Assembly (NCBI GenBank): GCA_017937125.1
Contig: JAGBEH010000001.1
Location: 372,001 to 436,000 of the forward strand
Length of the DNA: 64,000 bases
Reading direction: 5' to 3'
From: Alistipes sp.
GTDB lineage: Bacteria > Bacteroidota > Bacteroidia > Bacteroidales > Rikenellaceae
A program made the position numbers and the translations under genes. The notes under the pieces are model-generated. The model searched no databases, was not told where the DNA came from, and worked only from the letters and a program-made list of their open reading frames with translations. This document shows, piece by piece, positions 54,660 to 63,235 of the stretch; position 1 is the first letter of the stretch, and every line of letters begins with the position of its first letter.

Positions 54660-54835
54660 ATATCGGCAATTGTATATGATTTTGCACGGACTTTATTCTA
54701 AAATCCTGTTGTTTCGCGGGTTTCACTCGAAGTCCCTGCCTAAGGCGTGGATTTAGGGGTGGGTCAAATCTGTAAACGCGGCTTCGCCGCGAGCGATTCG
54801 ACCGTCGGAGTAGAGAGCGGGGTATTAAAATAAAT

Positions 54836-54872
54836 AAGGAGTAAATTAGTATATGGTTACCTTTGATTTATG
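54836..54872 (+). promoter_or_regulatory. rimM start region: SD-like site, short upstream frame and -7-like box
   Basis: AAGGAG (54836-54841) precedes an ATG at 54853 opening a 12-codon frame that ends at 54891, overlapping the rimM start. TACCTTTG (54858-54865) lies only 5 nt before the rimM ATG; if it is a -7 box the mRNA would be nearly leaderless. I cannot tell which applies. Confidence 0.4.
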
Positions 54873-55361
54873 CAGGCAGTCGCACGTATAAGCAAACTTT
54901 TCGGTACGGATGGCGGCGTATTGCTCAATCTGTACGAGAACTTCCCCGAGGATTTTACATCCGATACTCCGCTGTTCGTTATGGCGGATAATCTGCCCGT
55001 GCCGTTGTGGTGCGAGCGGTTCGAACCGCACGGCAGCCGCGGTGCCAGGGCGCTGTTCTCCGATCTGGATACGGCGAAGCGTGCGGGTGAGTTCGTCGGC
55101 CGCGAACTCTATGCGGAGAATGCGGAGACGGATGACGACGAGTTCGTGATGGAAGACCTTATCGGATTCTCTGTGACGGCGGGCGGGAGACGCGGAACGG
55201 TCACCGACTTCTATGACAGCGATGTAAACCCGCTGTTGGGCATAACGTTCGACGGACGCGATGAATGTCTGGTCCCTGCCGCCGAAGAATTTATCGCGGG
55301 CATAGATTTCGACGGCAGACATATCCGAATGGTATTGCCCGACGGACTTATCGATTTGTAA
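54870..55361 (+). CDS. rimM: Ribosome maturation factor RimM (divergent)
   Basis: Assists 30S assembly by binding S19. 163 residues: barrel domain 1 begins AVARISKLFGTDGGVLL, and the PRC-barrel-like second domain holds LIGFSVTAGGRRGTVTDFYD near 93-112 and ends VLPDGLIDL. The N-terminal half is weakly conserved but the synteny after rpsP supports the call. Cotranscribed with mnmA (6-nt gap). Confidence 0.85.
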   Translation: MQAVARISKLFGTDGGVLLNLYENFPEDFTSDTPLFVMADNLPVPLWCERFEPHGSRGARALFSDLDTAKRAGEFVGRELYAENAETDDDEFVMEDLIGFSVTAGGRRGTVTDFYDSDVNPLLGITFDGRDECLVPAAEEFIAGIDFDGRHIRMVLPDGLIDL

Positions 55362-55367
55362 CTGAAT

Positions 55368-56546
55368 ATGGCACAGCGTGTGGTGGTCGGACTCTCCGGC
55401 GGCGTCGATTCTTCGGTGGCGGCATACCTGCTCAAGCAGCAGGGATATGACGTCATCGGGCTGTTTATGATAAACTGGCACGACACTACCGGCACGCTCG
55501 AGGGCGATTGCCCGTGGCATGACGACCGCGTTTTCGCCGAACTGGTCGCCAAACGTTTGGATATTCCCCTGCACGTCGTCGATTTGTCGGAGGCTTACCG
55601 TCATCGCGTTGTGGACTATATGTTTTCGGAGTACGAAAAAGGGCGTACGCCGAACCCTGATGTGCTGTGCAACCGCGAAATAAAGTTCGATGTCTTTCTG
55701 AAGGAGGCGCTCAAGTTAGGCGCCGACTATGTCGCTACGGGGCACTACTGCCGCAAGGCCGAAGAGGTCGCGGACGGTAAGACGGTTTATAGATTGCTTG
55801 CGGGCGCCGATCCCAACAAGGACCAGAGCTATTTCCTGTGCCAGTTGTCGCAGGAGCAGTTGCGGTATGCGATGTTCCCTGTCGGTGATATCGTAAAGCC
55901 CGAAGTGCGCCGCATTGCCGAGGAACAGCACCTCGCGACAGCGAAACGCAAGGATTCGCAGGGCATATGTTTCGTCGGCAAGGTCGATCTTCCCGTTTTC
56001 CTGCAACAGAAATTGGCTGCTAAAAAGGGAAATATACACGAAATACTCCCTGCGTGGCCTAAATACGACAGACATATCGATGACGACGATTTGCCGTCCC
56101 TTGCCGAGCCGTACCGTTATACGGTGCGCGACGGCAAGAAGATAGGCGAGCATAACGGCGCCCATTTCTACACCATAGGCCAGCGCAAGGGTCTCGGTAT
56201 AGGCGGCCGCAAGGAGTCGCTGTTCATCCTCGCTACCGACGTGGTGAACAATGTGATATACGTCGGCGAGGGCGACGGCCACAGAGGGCTGTATCGCCGC
56301 GCTTTGAGGATGCGGCTCGAAGAGGTGCACTGGGTAAATCCTTTGCGCGAGATGAAGACGGGGGAGACGCAGCGCTTCGCCGTGCGTATACGCTATCGCC
56401 AGCCGTTGCAGCAGGCGTCGCTCGTAATGCGCGACGACGGGGCGTACATACTCTTCGACGAACCCCAGCGAGGTATTACTGCGGGGCAGTTCGCTGCGTG
56501 GTACGACGGTGACGAGCTCGTCGGCTCGGGCGTCATAAACGAATGA
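55368..56546 (+). CDS. mnmA: tRNA-uridine 2-sulfurtransferase
   Basis: Makes 2-thiouridine at tRNA position 34. 392 residues. The ATP PP-loop GLSGGVDSSVAA is at 8-19, the first catalytic Cys in PNPDVLCNREIKF near 103, GHYC near 128, and the second Cys in SQGICFVG near 200. A C-terminal barrel follows. It is 6 nt after rimM. The segment FMINWHDTTGTLEGDCPWHDD is the longer variant found in Bacteroidetes. Confidence 0.95.
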   Translation: MAQRVVVGLSGGVDSSVAAYLLKQQGYDVIGLFMINWHDTTGTLEGDCPWHDDRVFAELVAKRLDIPLHVVDLSEAYRHRVVDYMFSEYEKGRTPNPDVLCNREIKFDVFLKEALKLGADYVATGHYCRKAEEVADGKTVYRLLAGADPNKDQSYFLCQLSQEQLRYAMFPVGDIVKPEVRRIAEEQHLATAKRKDSQGICFVGKVDLPVFLQQKLAAKKGNIHEILPAWPKYDRHIDDDDLPSLAEPYRYTVRDGKKIGEHNGAHFYTIGQRKGLGIGGRKESLFILATDVVNNVIYVGEGDGHRGLYRRALRMRLEEVHWVNPLREMKTGETQRFAVRIRYRQPLQQASLVMRDDGAYILFDEPQRGITAGQFAAWYDGDELVGSGVINE

Positions 56547-56573
56547 TACTAACCTGAATAAAATTTGCATACT

Positions 56574-57662
56574 ATGAACAGAAAAACTCTACTCGTAATG
56601 CTGGCGTTCGCGGTTGCGGTTACCGCACAGGGCGTCGCGCAGAAATATGTCGATGCTTCGACATTGACTATCGGCGGCCGTACGCAGGTCGTTCCGGATA
56701 AACCGTATGCCCGTGTCGATGCTTCGAAGCACAAGTTCGACTCGAAACAGATAACCGCCTACTGCGATTACGGCGCAGGCGTTTACGTGCTTTTCACGAC
56801 CGACAGTAAAAACATCTCGGCCAAATGGAAGAACGCACCGCGCGCTACGGGCGCGAACATGACGCCCATCGTTCAGCGCGGTCTGGACCTCTATATCAAG
56901 AGCGACGGCCGTTGGGTATTCGCAGGTGTGGGACGCCCCGCGCGCGAGTCGGCGAATGGGGTCAATAAGGACAAGATCGTGGAGAATATGGCCGACGGAG
57001 CTAAGGAATGTATGCTCTATCTGCCTATATGGTGCGCGATAGAACAGTTGGAGATAGGTATCGATGAAAATGCCTCGATAGCGCCCCTCGATTGGCCGTT
57101 CAGCCATAAGATCATCGTCCTCGGGTCGAGCATTACCCACGGGGCATCGGCGAGCCGCCCGGGACTTACATATACGGCGCGTATGAGCCGTATGACGGGT
57201 ATGGATTTCGTGAACCTCGGTTTCAGCGGCAACTGCAAGCTGCAACCCGAATTCGCCCGCCTTATCGCCGAAACGGAGGCCGACGCCTATGTGTTCGATG
57301 CGTTCTCGAACCCCTCGACGGCAGAAATCAAGGACCGTCTGGCATCGTTCGTCAGGACGGTGGCAACGGCGCACCCCGACAAACCTATGATCTTCATACA
57401 GACGACTATACGCGACCGCAGCACGTTCAATACCAAATGGGCCGCGTGGGAGCGCGAGCGCCGCGAGACGGTTACGAGACTTATGACCGAGCAGGCGCGC
57501 CGTTACAAGAACGTCTATTTTCTCGACAGCGATGACATGCTCGGACATGACCACGAAGCCACGTCGGACGATACTCACCCGAACGATGTAGGTTTCGACC
57601 GCTTTACGGATACGTGGCTGCCCAAGATTCTCAAGGTGCTGAAAAAATACGGCATAAAGTAA
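56574..57662 (+). CDS. Secreted SGNH esterase with N-terminal GxDLY domain
   Basis: 362 residues from the ATG at 56574 (the TTG start 9 nt earlier is less likely), with signal peptide. The N-terminal jelly-roll has RGLDLYIKSDGRW, the GxDLY hallmark near 104. The SGNH domain has VLGSSITHGASA (block I Ser, near 187), LGFSGNCKLQ (block II/III) and DDTHPNDVGF (block V Asp, His). Probably deacylates a polysaccharide. Stop and next start overlap at TAATG, coupling it to the EEP-like protein. Confidence 0.9.
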   Translation: MNRKTLLVMLAFAVAVTAQGVAQKYVDASTLTIGGRTQVVPDKPYARVDASKHKFDSKQITAYCDYGAGVYVLFTTDSKNISAKWKNAPRATGANMTPIVQRGLDLYIKSDGRWVFAGVGRPARESANGVNKDKIVENMADGAKECMLYLPIWCAIEQLEIGIDENASIAPLDWPFSHKIIVLGSSITHGASASRPGLTYTARMSRMTGMDFVNLGFSGNCKLQPEFARLIAETEADAYVFDAFSNPSTAEIKDRLASFVRTVATAHPDKPMIFIQTTIRDRSTFNTKWAAWERERRETVTRLMTEQARRYKNVYFLDSDDMLGHDHEATSDDTHPNDVGFDRFTDTWLPKILKVLKKYGIK

Positions 57663-58462
57663 TGAGGATACTGGCGGTTGTCGTATTGGTTACCTTATCG
57701 CTCCGACTCTCTGCCCAACAGAGGGTCGGCTTTGCGTATTGCGATGTCGATCGCCTCTACGATACCGTCCCGTCGTTGTTTTACGACGACAGCGATTATA
57801 CGCCGCAGGGGCGGCTGGAGTGGACGCGGGAGCGCTACGAACGCAAGGTGATGCTGGCGGCGGCCGTGATAGACTCGCTGTCCCTGCCCGTAGTCGGACT
57901 GTACGGGGTCGAGAACGAACAGGTCGTGCGTGATATTGCCGCCCGTTGCAACGGCGACTATTCGTATATCCATCGCACGCTCAATACTCTCGACGGGCTC
58001 GATTTGGCGCTGTTCTATTTCGGCGACGTACTGTTTCCCGCGAGTGTTGAGAACGGACGCCATTATCTCAAGGTCGAAGCGTCGGTCGGCGGCAGGGATT
58101 TTGTCATCATTCTGGTTCATCGCGCCAAAAATCTCGAAGACCTCGTCGGGGAGGTGCGGCTCGCCCGTCCCGATGCCTTTGTGGTCGTCGCCGGCGATAT
58201 GCGCGATACGGAATACGAACGTCTCGGGCTGTCCGACGTTACGGAGCGTGCAGAACGTGCGGGGCGCGGGAATGCGTTGTACTCCGACGGGTGGCGGTTC
58301 GTCGATAGGATATTGGTAGACAGACGGTTGTCCGCCGAGGGTGACGTGTTCGCCAGACGCTGGCTGACGGATGCTCGCGGGCGTCCCGAACCTACGTACG
58401 AATACAGCCGTTATGTCGGCGGATACGGGCGCAGACTGCCTGTATTTTGCTATATTCGATAA
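57662..58462 (+). CDS. Exported EEP-like protein, reduced
   Basis: 266 residues from the ATG at 57662, sharing 1 nt with the upstream stop. Signal peptide (ILAVVVLVTLSLRLSAQ). It looks like an EEP-fold protein: FAYCDVDRLYD, VGLYGVENEQVV (where the metal Glu should be), FVIILVHRAKN and VVAGDMRDTEY. The final SDH motif is not clear (DGWRFVDRILVDRRL is typical of these Bacteroidetes forms), so catalysis is uncertain. It belongs with the SGNH esterase as a coupled pair. Confidence 0.75.
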   Translation: MRILAVVVLVTLSLRLSAQQRVGFAYCDVDRLYDTVPSLFYDDSDYTPQGRLEWTRERYERKVMLAAAVIDSLSLPVVGLYGVENEQVVRDIAARCNGDYSYIHRTLNTLDGLDLALFYFGDVLFPASVENGRHYLKVEASVGGRDFVIILVHRAKNLEDLVGEVRLARPDAFVVVAGDMRDTEYERLGLSDVTERAERAGRGNALYSDGWRFVDRILVDRRLSAEGDVFARRWLTDARGRPEPTYEYSRYVGGYGRRLPVFCYIR

Positions 58463-58467
58463 AAAAC

Positions 58468-58497
58468 TTGTTTTTACGAAAAAAAATCGTATCTTTG
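58468..58497 (+). promoter_or_regulatory. Promoter for ppdK
   Basis: TTG 58468-58470, 19-nt spacer, TATCTTTG 58490-58497; leader of about 55 nt. Confidence 0.8.
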
Positions 58498-58556
58498 TAT
58501 TCCGCTTGGATAAGCATATATATAACTATCAAATAATCAACTAACAAAAGTCAATT

Positions 58557-61286
58557 ATGGCAGACGTTAAACGAGTTTACACTTTCGGCAACAAACAGGC
58601 CGAAGGTAACGGAAAAATGCGAGAGTTGCTCGGCGGCAAGGGTGCTAACCTGGCCGAGATGAACCTCATAGGTATTCCCGTGCCCCCCGGATTCACTATC
58701 ACGACGGAGGTCTGCACGGAGTTTTATGCGCACGGCAAGGATGCGGTTATAGAGATGTTGCGTCCCGATGTGGAGAAGGCAATGAAAAATATCGAGAACC
58801 TGACGGGTATGAAGTTCGGCGACAAGGATATGCCGCTGTTGGTTTCGGTGCGTTCGGGTGCCCGCGCTTCTATGCCCGGTATGATGGATACCATCCTCAA
58901 TCTGGGTATGAACGATACGGCTGTCGAGGCTGTAGCCCGTCGTACGGGCAATCCCCGTTTCGCTTGGGACTCGTATCGCCGTTTCGTGCAGATGTACGGC
59001 GACGTGGTGCTGGGTATGAAACCCGTATCGAAGGAGGACCACGATCCGTTCGAGGTGCTTATCGATGCCCAGAAAGAGAAGCGCGGCGTCAAGATGGATA
59101 CCGACCTTACGACCGACGACCTGAAGGAGCTGGTGAAGAACTTCAAGGCCGCTATCAAGAAACAGACGGGCAGCGAGTTCCCGACCAATCCCTGGGATCA
59201 GCTGTGGGGCGCTATCTGCGCCGTGTTCGGCTCGTGGATGAACGAGCGTGCGATTCTCTATCGCAAGCTTAACAATATCCCCGCAGAGTGGGGCACGGCC
59301 GTTTCGGTTCAGGCTATGGTGTTCGGCAATATGGGCAATAACTCGGCTACGGGCGTGGCATTCTCGCGCGACGCGGCTACGGGCGAGAACATATTCAACG
59401 GCGAGTATCTGGTGAACGCTCAGGGCGAGGATGTCGTTGCGGGTATCCGCACTCCCCAGCAGATCACCGTCGAGGGTTCGCGCCGCTGGGCAAAGGCTCA
59501 GAACATCTCCGAAGAGGAGCGCAAGTCGAAGTATCCTTCGCTCGAGGAGGTTATGCCCGAGGTTTACAAGGAGCTGAACGAGATACAGCACCATCTGGAG
59601 CAGTATTTCACCGATATGCAGGACATAGAGTTCACCATTCAGGACGGCAAGCTGTGGATGTTGCAGTGCCGCAACGGCAAGCGTACGGGTGCCGCTATGG
59701 TGAAGATCGCGATGGATATGCTGCGCGAGGGTCTTATCGACGAGAAGACCGCCGTGCTGCGCTGCGAGCCCGCGAAGCTCGACGAGCTGCTCCACCCCGT
59801 CTTCGACAAGGAGGCTATCAAGCACGCCCAGGTCGTTACGAAGGGTCTGCCCGCATCGCCGGGTGCCGCTACGGGTCCCGTAGTGTTCTTCGCGGAAGAT
59901 GCCGAGAAGGTTTTGGCGTCTACGGGCAACAAGGCCGTTTTGGTGCGTATCGAGACGTCGCCCGAGGACCTCAAGGGTATGCTCGATGCCGCAGGTATCC
60001 TCACGGCTCGCGGAGGTATGACTTCGCACGCTGCCGTCGTGGCCCGCGGTATGGGCAAGTGCTGCGTTTCGGGTGCGGGCGAGCTTGAAATAGACTACAA
60101 GGCCCGTACTATCAAAGTAAACGGCTTTACGATAAAGGAGGGCGACTGGATTTCGCTCAACGGCTCTACGGGCGAGGTTTATCTCGGTCAGGTCGCTACC
60201 AAGGAGGCCAATCTCGACGGCGACTTCGGCAAACTTATGGAGCTCGCTTCGAAATATTCGGTTCTGAAGGTACGTGCCAATGCCGACACTCCGCGCGATG
60301 CCGAGCAGGCGTTCGCATTCGGTGCCGAAGGTATCGGTCTCTGCCGTACGGAGCATATGTTCTTCGAGGGCGACCGTATCAAGGCTATCCGCGAGATGAT
60401 TCTGGCCGACGATGAGGCAGGCCGCCGTGTGGCTCTCGCCAAGTTGCTGCCTATGCAGCGCGGCGATTTCGAGGGTCTGTTCAAGGTTATGAAGGGCTAT
60501 CCCGTCATCGTCCGTCTGCTCGACCCGCCTTTGCACGAGTTCGTTCCCCATACCGAGAAGGAGCAGCGCGAAATGGCGGCCGAAATGGGCATTGCATACG
60601 AGAAGGTCGTAGCTAAAGTGGAGGCCCTGCACGAGCAGAACCCGATGCTCGGACATCGCGGCTGCCGTCTGGGCAATACCTATCCCGAAATCACCGAGAT
60701 GCAGGCACGTGCCATTATCGAGGCCGCAATGAACGTCAAGGCTGCGGGTACTCCCGTGAAGGTCGAGATTATGGTGCCGCTGGTAGGTAACCACAAGGAG
60801 TTGCGTTATCAGAAGGGTATCATCGACCGCACGGCGAACGACGTATTCGCAGAGCGCAACGACCGTATCGACTACCTCGTAGGTACGATGATCGAGGTTC
60901 CGCGTGCGGCGGTTACGGCGAACCAGATCGCCGAGGTCGCCGAATTCTTCTCGTTCGGTACCAACGACCTTACGCAGATGACGCTCGGTTTCTCGCGCGA
61001 CGATATCGCCAAGTTCCTGCCCGTATATCTCGAAAAGAACATACTCAAGGCCGATCCGTTCAAGATTCTTGACCGCAACGGCGTGGGCCAGCTTATCCGC
61101 GAAGCCGTATTCAAGGGACGCTCCACCCGCCCCGAACTCAAGTGCGGTATCTGCGGCGAGCACGGCGGCGAGCCTTCGTCGGTAGAGTTCTGCCACTATG
61201 CGGGTCTGAACTACGTAAGCTGTTCGCCTTACCGCGTGCCTATCGCACGTCTGGCGGCGGCTCACGCGGCTCTCAACGAGAAATAG
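58557..61286 (+). CDS. ppdK: Pyruvate, phosphate dikinase
   Basis: Interconverts pyruvate + ATP + Pi and PEP + AMP + PPi; in anaerobes it supports PEP-based glycolysis or gluconeogenesis. 909 residues. N-terminal ATP-grasp domain (KGANLAEMNLIGIPVPPGF near 24), central swivelling domain with catalytic His in GGMTSHAAVVARGMG near 483, and C-terminal PEP/pyruvate barrel with LGHRGCRLG near 700 and CGICGEHGGEPSSVEF near 864, the catalytic Cys being in the latter. Own promoter and terminator, so monocistronic. Confidence 0.97.
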   Translation: MADVKRVYTFGNKQAEGNGKMRELLGGKGANLAEMNLIGIPVPPGFTITTEVCTEFYAHGKDAVIEMLRPDVEKAMKNIENLTGMKFGDKDMPLLVSVRSGARASMPGMMDTILNLGMNDTAVEAVARRTGNPRFAWDSYRRFVQMYGDVVLGMKPVSKEDHDPFEVLIDAQKEKRGVKMDTDLTTDDLKELVKNFKAAIKKQTGSEFPTNPWDQLWGAICAVFGSWMNERAILYRKLNNIPAEWGTAVSVQAMVFGNMGNNSATGVAFSRDAATGENIFNGEYLVNAQGEDVVAGIRTPQQITVEGSRRWAKAQNISEEERKSKYPSLEEVMPEVYKELNEIQHHLEQYFTDMQDIEFTIQDGKLWMLQCRNGKRTGAAMVKIAMDMLREGLIDEKTAVLRCEPAKLDELLHPVFDKEAIKHAQVVTKGLPASPGAATGPVVFFAEDAEKVLASTGNKAVLVRIETSPEDLKGMLDAAGILTARGGMTSHAAVVARGMGKCCVSGAGELEIDYKARTIKVNGFTIKEGDWISLNGSTGEVYLGQVATKEANLDGDFGKLMELASKYSVLKVRANADTPRDAEQAFAFGAEGIGLCRTEHMFFEGDRIKAIREMILADDEAGRRVALAKLLPMQRGDFEGLFKVMKGYPVIVRLLDPPLHEFVPHTEKEQREMAAEMGIAYEKVVAKVEALHEQNPMLGHRGCRLGNTYPEITEMQARAIIEAAMNVKAAGTPVKVEIMVPLVGNHKELRYQKGIIDRTANDVFAERNDRIDYLVGTMIEVPRAAVTANQIAEVAEFFSFGTNDLTQMTLGFSRDDIAKFLPVYLEKNILKADPFKILDRNGVGQLIREAVFKGRSTRPELKCGICGEHGGEPSSVEFCHYAGLNYVSCSPYRVPIARLAAAHAALNEK

Positions 61287-61296
61287 CGATTGCGAT

Positions 61297-61326
61297 ACGG
61301 GTCCGAAAATTTTCGGGCCCGTTTTT
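61297..61326 (+). terminator. Rho-independent terminator after ppdK
   Basis: Inverted repeat 61297-61321 followed by TTTTT. Confidence 0.88.
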
Positions 61327-61397
61327 GTTGCGATGGCTTGCGGGTGTGACGGCTGTTCGCCGAAGCGGATTTTTCGAACATCCGTACAGCCTTATAG

Positions 61398-61435
61398 AAT
61401 ACGGGACGACCGAAAAGAGTCGTCCCGTATTTTTT
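61398..61435 (+). terminator. Second hairpin with T run
   Basis: 13-bp perfect stem (61398-61410 with 61419-61431) followed by TTTT, ~80 nt after the ppdK terminator and just before the barrel promoter. It may back up the first, or insulate the next gene. Confidence 0.75.
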
Positions 61436-61453
61436 ACCTCGGCAGATTATTGC

Positions 61454-61461
61454 TATTTTTG
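61454..61461 (+). promoter_or_regulatory. -7 box for the small barrel protein
   Basis: TATTTTTG, 31 nt before the ATG at 61492. Confidence 0.65.
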
Positions 61462-61491
61462 CATATGATGAACAGTAACCGATTTGCGATT

Positions 61492-61956
61492 ATGAAGAAG
61501 ACGTTGTTTTTATCGATATTCCTGCTGGCGGCCGTTTCGGGGTTGTCGGCTCAGGAGAAAGGGCGCTGGGCTTTGGGCCCTATGGTGAACGTATATGCGA
61601 ATACGGGAGTCGGAGGTGTCGTGGGCATAGGTCCCGTTATGCGTTACAATCTGCTGGACGGACTGCGCATCGAACCGTCCGTTATGATACTTACGGCCAA
61701 GGGCAGTTCCGTGGATGTCGCCTGCAATCTCCACTACGCTTTCGAAGTCGCGCGCAACTGGTATCTGTATCCCATTGCGGGCATAAGCTTCAACGACCTC
61801 TATAAATTCGCGTTCGGATTCAATCTCGGCGGCGGATTCGACTATTCGATCGCCTACCATTGGGATCTGACGCTTAACGTCAAATGGCTCGGGCAGTGCG
61901 CTTCATCGCGCCGCAATCCTATCGTCAGCACCGTGGGTCTGTTCTATAAATTCTGA
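61492..61956 (+). CDS. Small outer-membrane beta-barrel-like protein
   Basis: 154 residues from the ATG at 61492, with signal peptide MKKTLFLSIFLLAAVSGLSA. The mature part has alternating strands (GPMVNVYANTGVGGVVGIGPVMRY; GGGFDYSIAYHWDLTLNVKW) and ends in Phe, as expected of an outer-membrane barrel. Function unknown. It is not part of an operon: promoter before it, repeat array after it. Confidence 0.82.
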   Translation: MKKTLFLSIFLLAAVSGLSAQEKGRWALGPMVNVYANTGVGGVVGIGPVMRYNLLDGLRIEPSVMILTAKGSSVDVACNLHYAFEVARNWYLYPIAGISFNDLYKFAFGFNLGGGFDYSIAYHWDLTLNVKWLGQCASSRRNPIVSTVGLFYKF

Positions 61957-61987
61957 CGGGCGTTTTTCCGATGCGGCCGACTTTAGG

Positions 61988-62219
61988 TTATTCGTATATT
62001 TGGCTTCGCCTTATATACTCACGCTCGGCATAATCAAATAAATTTGCTTCTGCCCTCGCTTATTCGTATATTTGGCTTCGCCTTATATACTCTCGCTCGG
62101 CATAATCAAATAAAATTTGCTTCTGCCCTCGCTTATTCGTATATTTGGCTTCGCCTTATATACTTCCGCTCGGCATAATCAAATAAATTTGCTTCTGCCC
62201 TCGCTTATTCGTATATTTG
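61988..62219 (+). repeat. Tandem 72-bp repeats, each carrying a promoter-like pair
   Basis: Three full units begin at 61988, 62060 and 62133 (periods 72, 73, 72) and a partial fourth starts at 62205. Each contains TTATTCGTATATTTG; -7 boxes TATATTTG are at 62067-62074, 62140-62147 and 62212-62219, each with a TTTG 20 nt upstream (62043-62046, 62116-62119, 62188-62191). The first unit has the -7 box but no matching -33 seen. The last unit is placed to drive the gene at 62241. Confidence 0.85.
62188..62219 (+). promoter_or_regulatory. Promoter-proximal copy driving the phosphodiester glycosidase gene
   Basis: TTTG 62188-62191, spacer 20 nt, TATATTTG 62212-62219, start codon 21 nt after the box. 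Confidence 0.8.
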
Positions 62220-62240
62220 CAATTACTCTTAATTACCGAT

Positions 62241-63071
62241 ATGAAACGTTTGCTATTCCTGTATGTCGCCGTTGTCTTATCGACGGGATTGTCTTTCGCC
62301 CAAGATGCCGATTCGCTCGCTTTCGTCTCGGCGGACTGGAAAACCGAAAAACTGCCGCGCGGGGCGGTCGCTATGACGGCCCGTATCGAACTTTTCGGCT
62401 CTCATCAAACCGTCTCCGTCGTACGTTATCGCAGCGGCCGTTTCTATACGCGTATAGTGCAGACGCGCGACCTTACGCCGACGAGTACGACCGCAAAGGG
62501 CCTCGGTGCCGTTGCCGCCGTCAATGCAGGATATTGGAACGTACGCAAGGTGGAGCCATCGACCTACGTTCGGATCGACGGCCACGACTGCTCGCGCACG
62601 GAGAGTGCCGAGACGTTCCGCGTGAACGGAATTCTGACGATAAGCAAGCGTAAACTGGATGTGTTCGAGTGCGATACGACGCGCTACGGATATTATGCCG
62701 TGCGCTACGACAATATATTGGCGTCGGGACCGGTGCTTATCGACGACGGCCGCGAGTTCGATTACAGCGACCGCACCGAAAAATTCTTCCGCCGTCACCC
62801 GCGCAGTGTCATAGGTTCGACGGCCCGCGGCGAGGTCGTGATGATTGCCGTGGACGGCCGTTTCAAGGGCGATGCCGAGGGTATGACTGTCGATGAACTA
62901 GTGAAGGTCTGCCGCTGGTTGGGACTGGTCGATGCCATCAATCTCGACGGGGGCGGTTCGACGACGTTGTGGAACAGTGTCGGCGGCATTATGAACCATC
63001 CTTACGACAATAAGCGGTATGACCACGAGGGCGAGCGCGCCGTGTCGAGCTGCATAGTGGCTTTGCCGTAA
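62241..63071 (+). CDS. Phosphodiester glycosidase family (NAGPA/DUF2233) protein
   Basis: Related to the enzyme that uncovers mannose 6-phosphate by removing GlcNAc from a phosphodiester; bacterial members may act on wall or teichoic sugars. 276 residues from the ATG at 62241, with signal peptide. Key features: AAVNAGYWNVRKVEPS near 90, SGPVLIDDGRE near 170, and the C-terminal AINLDGGGSTTLW near 232, the hallmark of the family. Secreted or periplasmic. The substrate is unknown. Confidence 0.9.
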   Translation: MKRLLFLYVAVVLSTGLSFAQDADSLAFVSADWKTEKLPRGAVAMTARIELFGSHQTVSVVRYRSGRFYTRIVQTRDLTPTSTTAKGLGAVAAVNAGYWNVRKVEPSTYVRIDGHDCSRTESAETFRVNGILTISKRKLDVFECDTTRYGYYAVRYDNILASGPVLIDDGREFDYSDRTEKFFRRHPRSVIGSTARGEVVMIAVDGRFKGDAEGMTVDELVKVCRWLGLVDAINLDGGGSTTLWNSVGGIMNHPYDNKRYDHEGERAVSSCIVALP

Positions 63072-63154
63072 GAATGCGAATCCTGAATATTGAAACGTCG
63101 GCGGACGGATGCCGAAAATGAAGCGGCTTTCCGATAAGCCGTATTCGAATGATT

Positions 63155-63188
63155 ACACCCCCGTCGAACTATGTTCCGACGGGGGTGT
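63155..63188. terminator. Bidirectional terminator
   Basis: Near-perfect 16-bp inverted repeat (63155-63169 with 63173-63188, one bulge) between the convergent glycosidase and peptidase genes. Confidence 0.75.
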
Positions 63189-63235
63189 TTCCCGATTGAG
63201 GGACGTGTCGGACATTCCCGACCTTCGTCCGAATG

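Noticed and set aside
58551..61265. 904-codon open frame antisense to ppdK
   Set aside because: Mirror of a well-conserved gene with the same codon-bias explanation; no recognisable product.
61988..62219. CRISPR array or insertion sequence
   Set aside because: Units are contiguous with no unique spacers, no Cas genes, no inverted termini and no transposase; they look like promoter-bearing tandem repeats.
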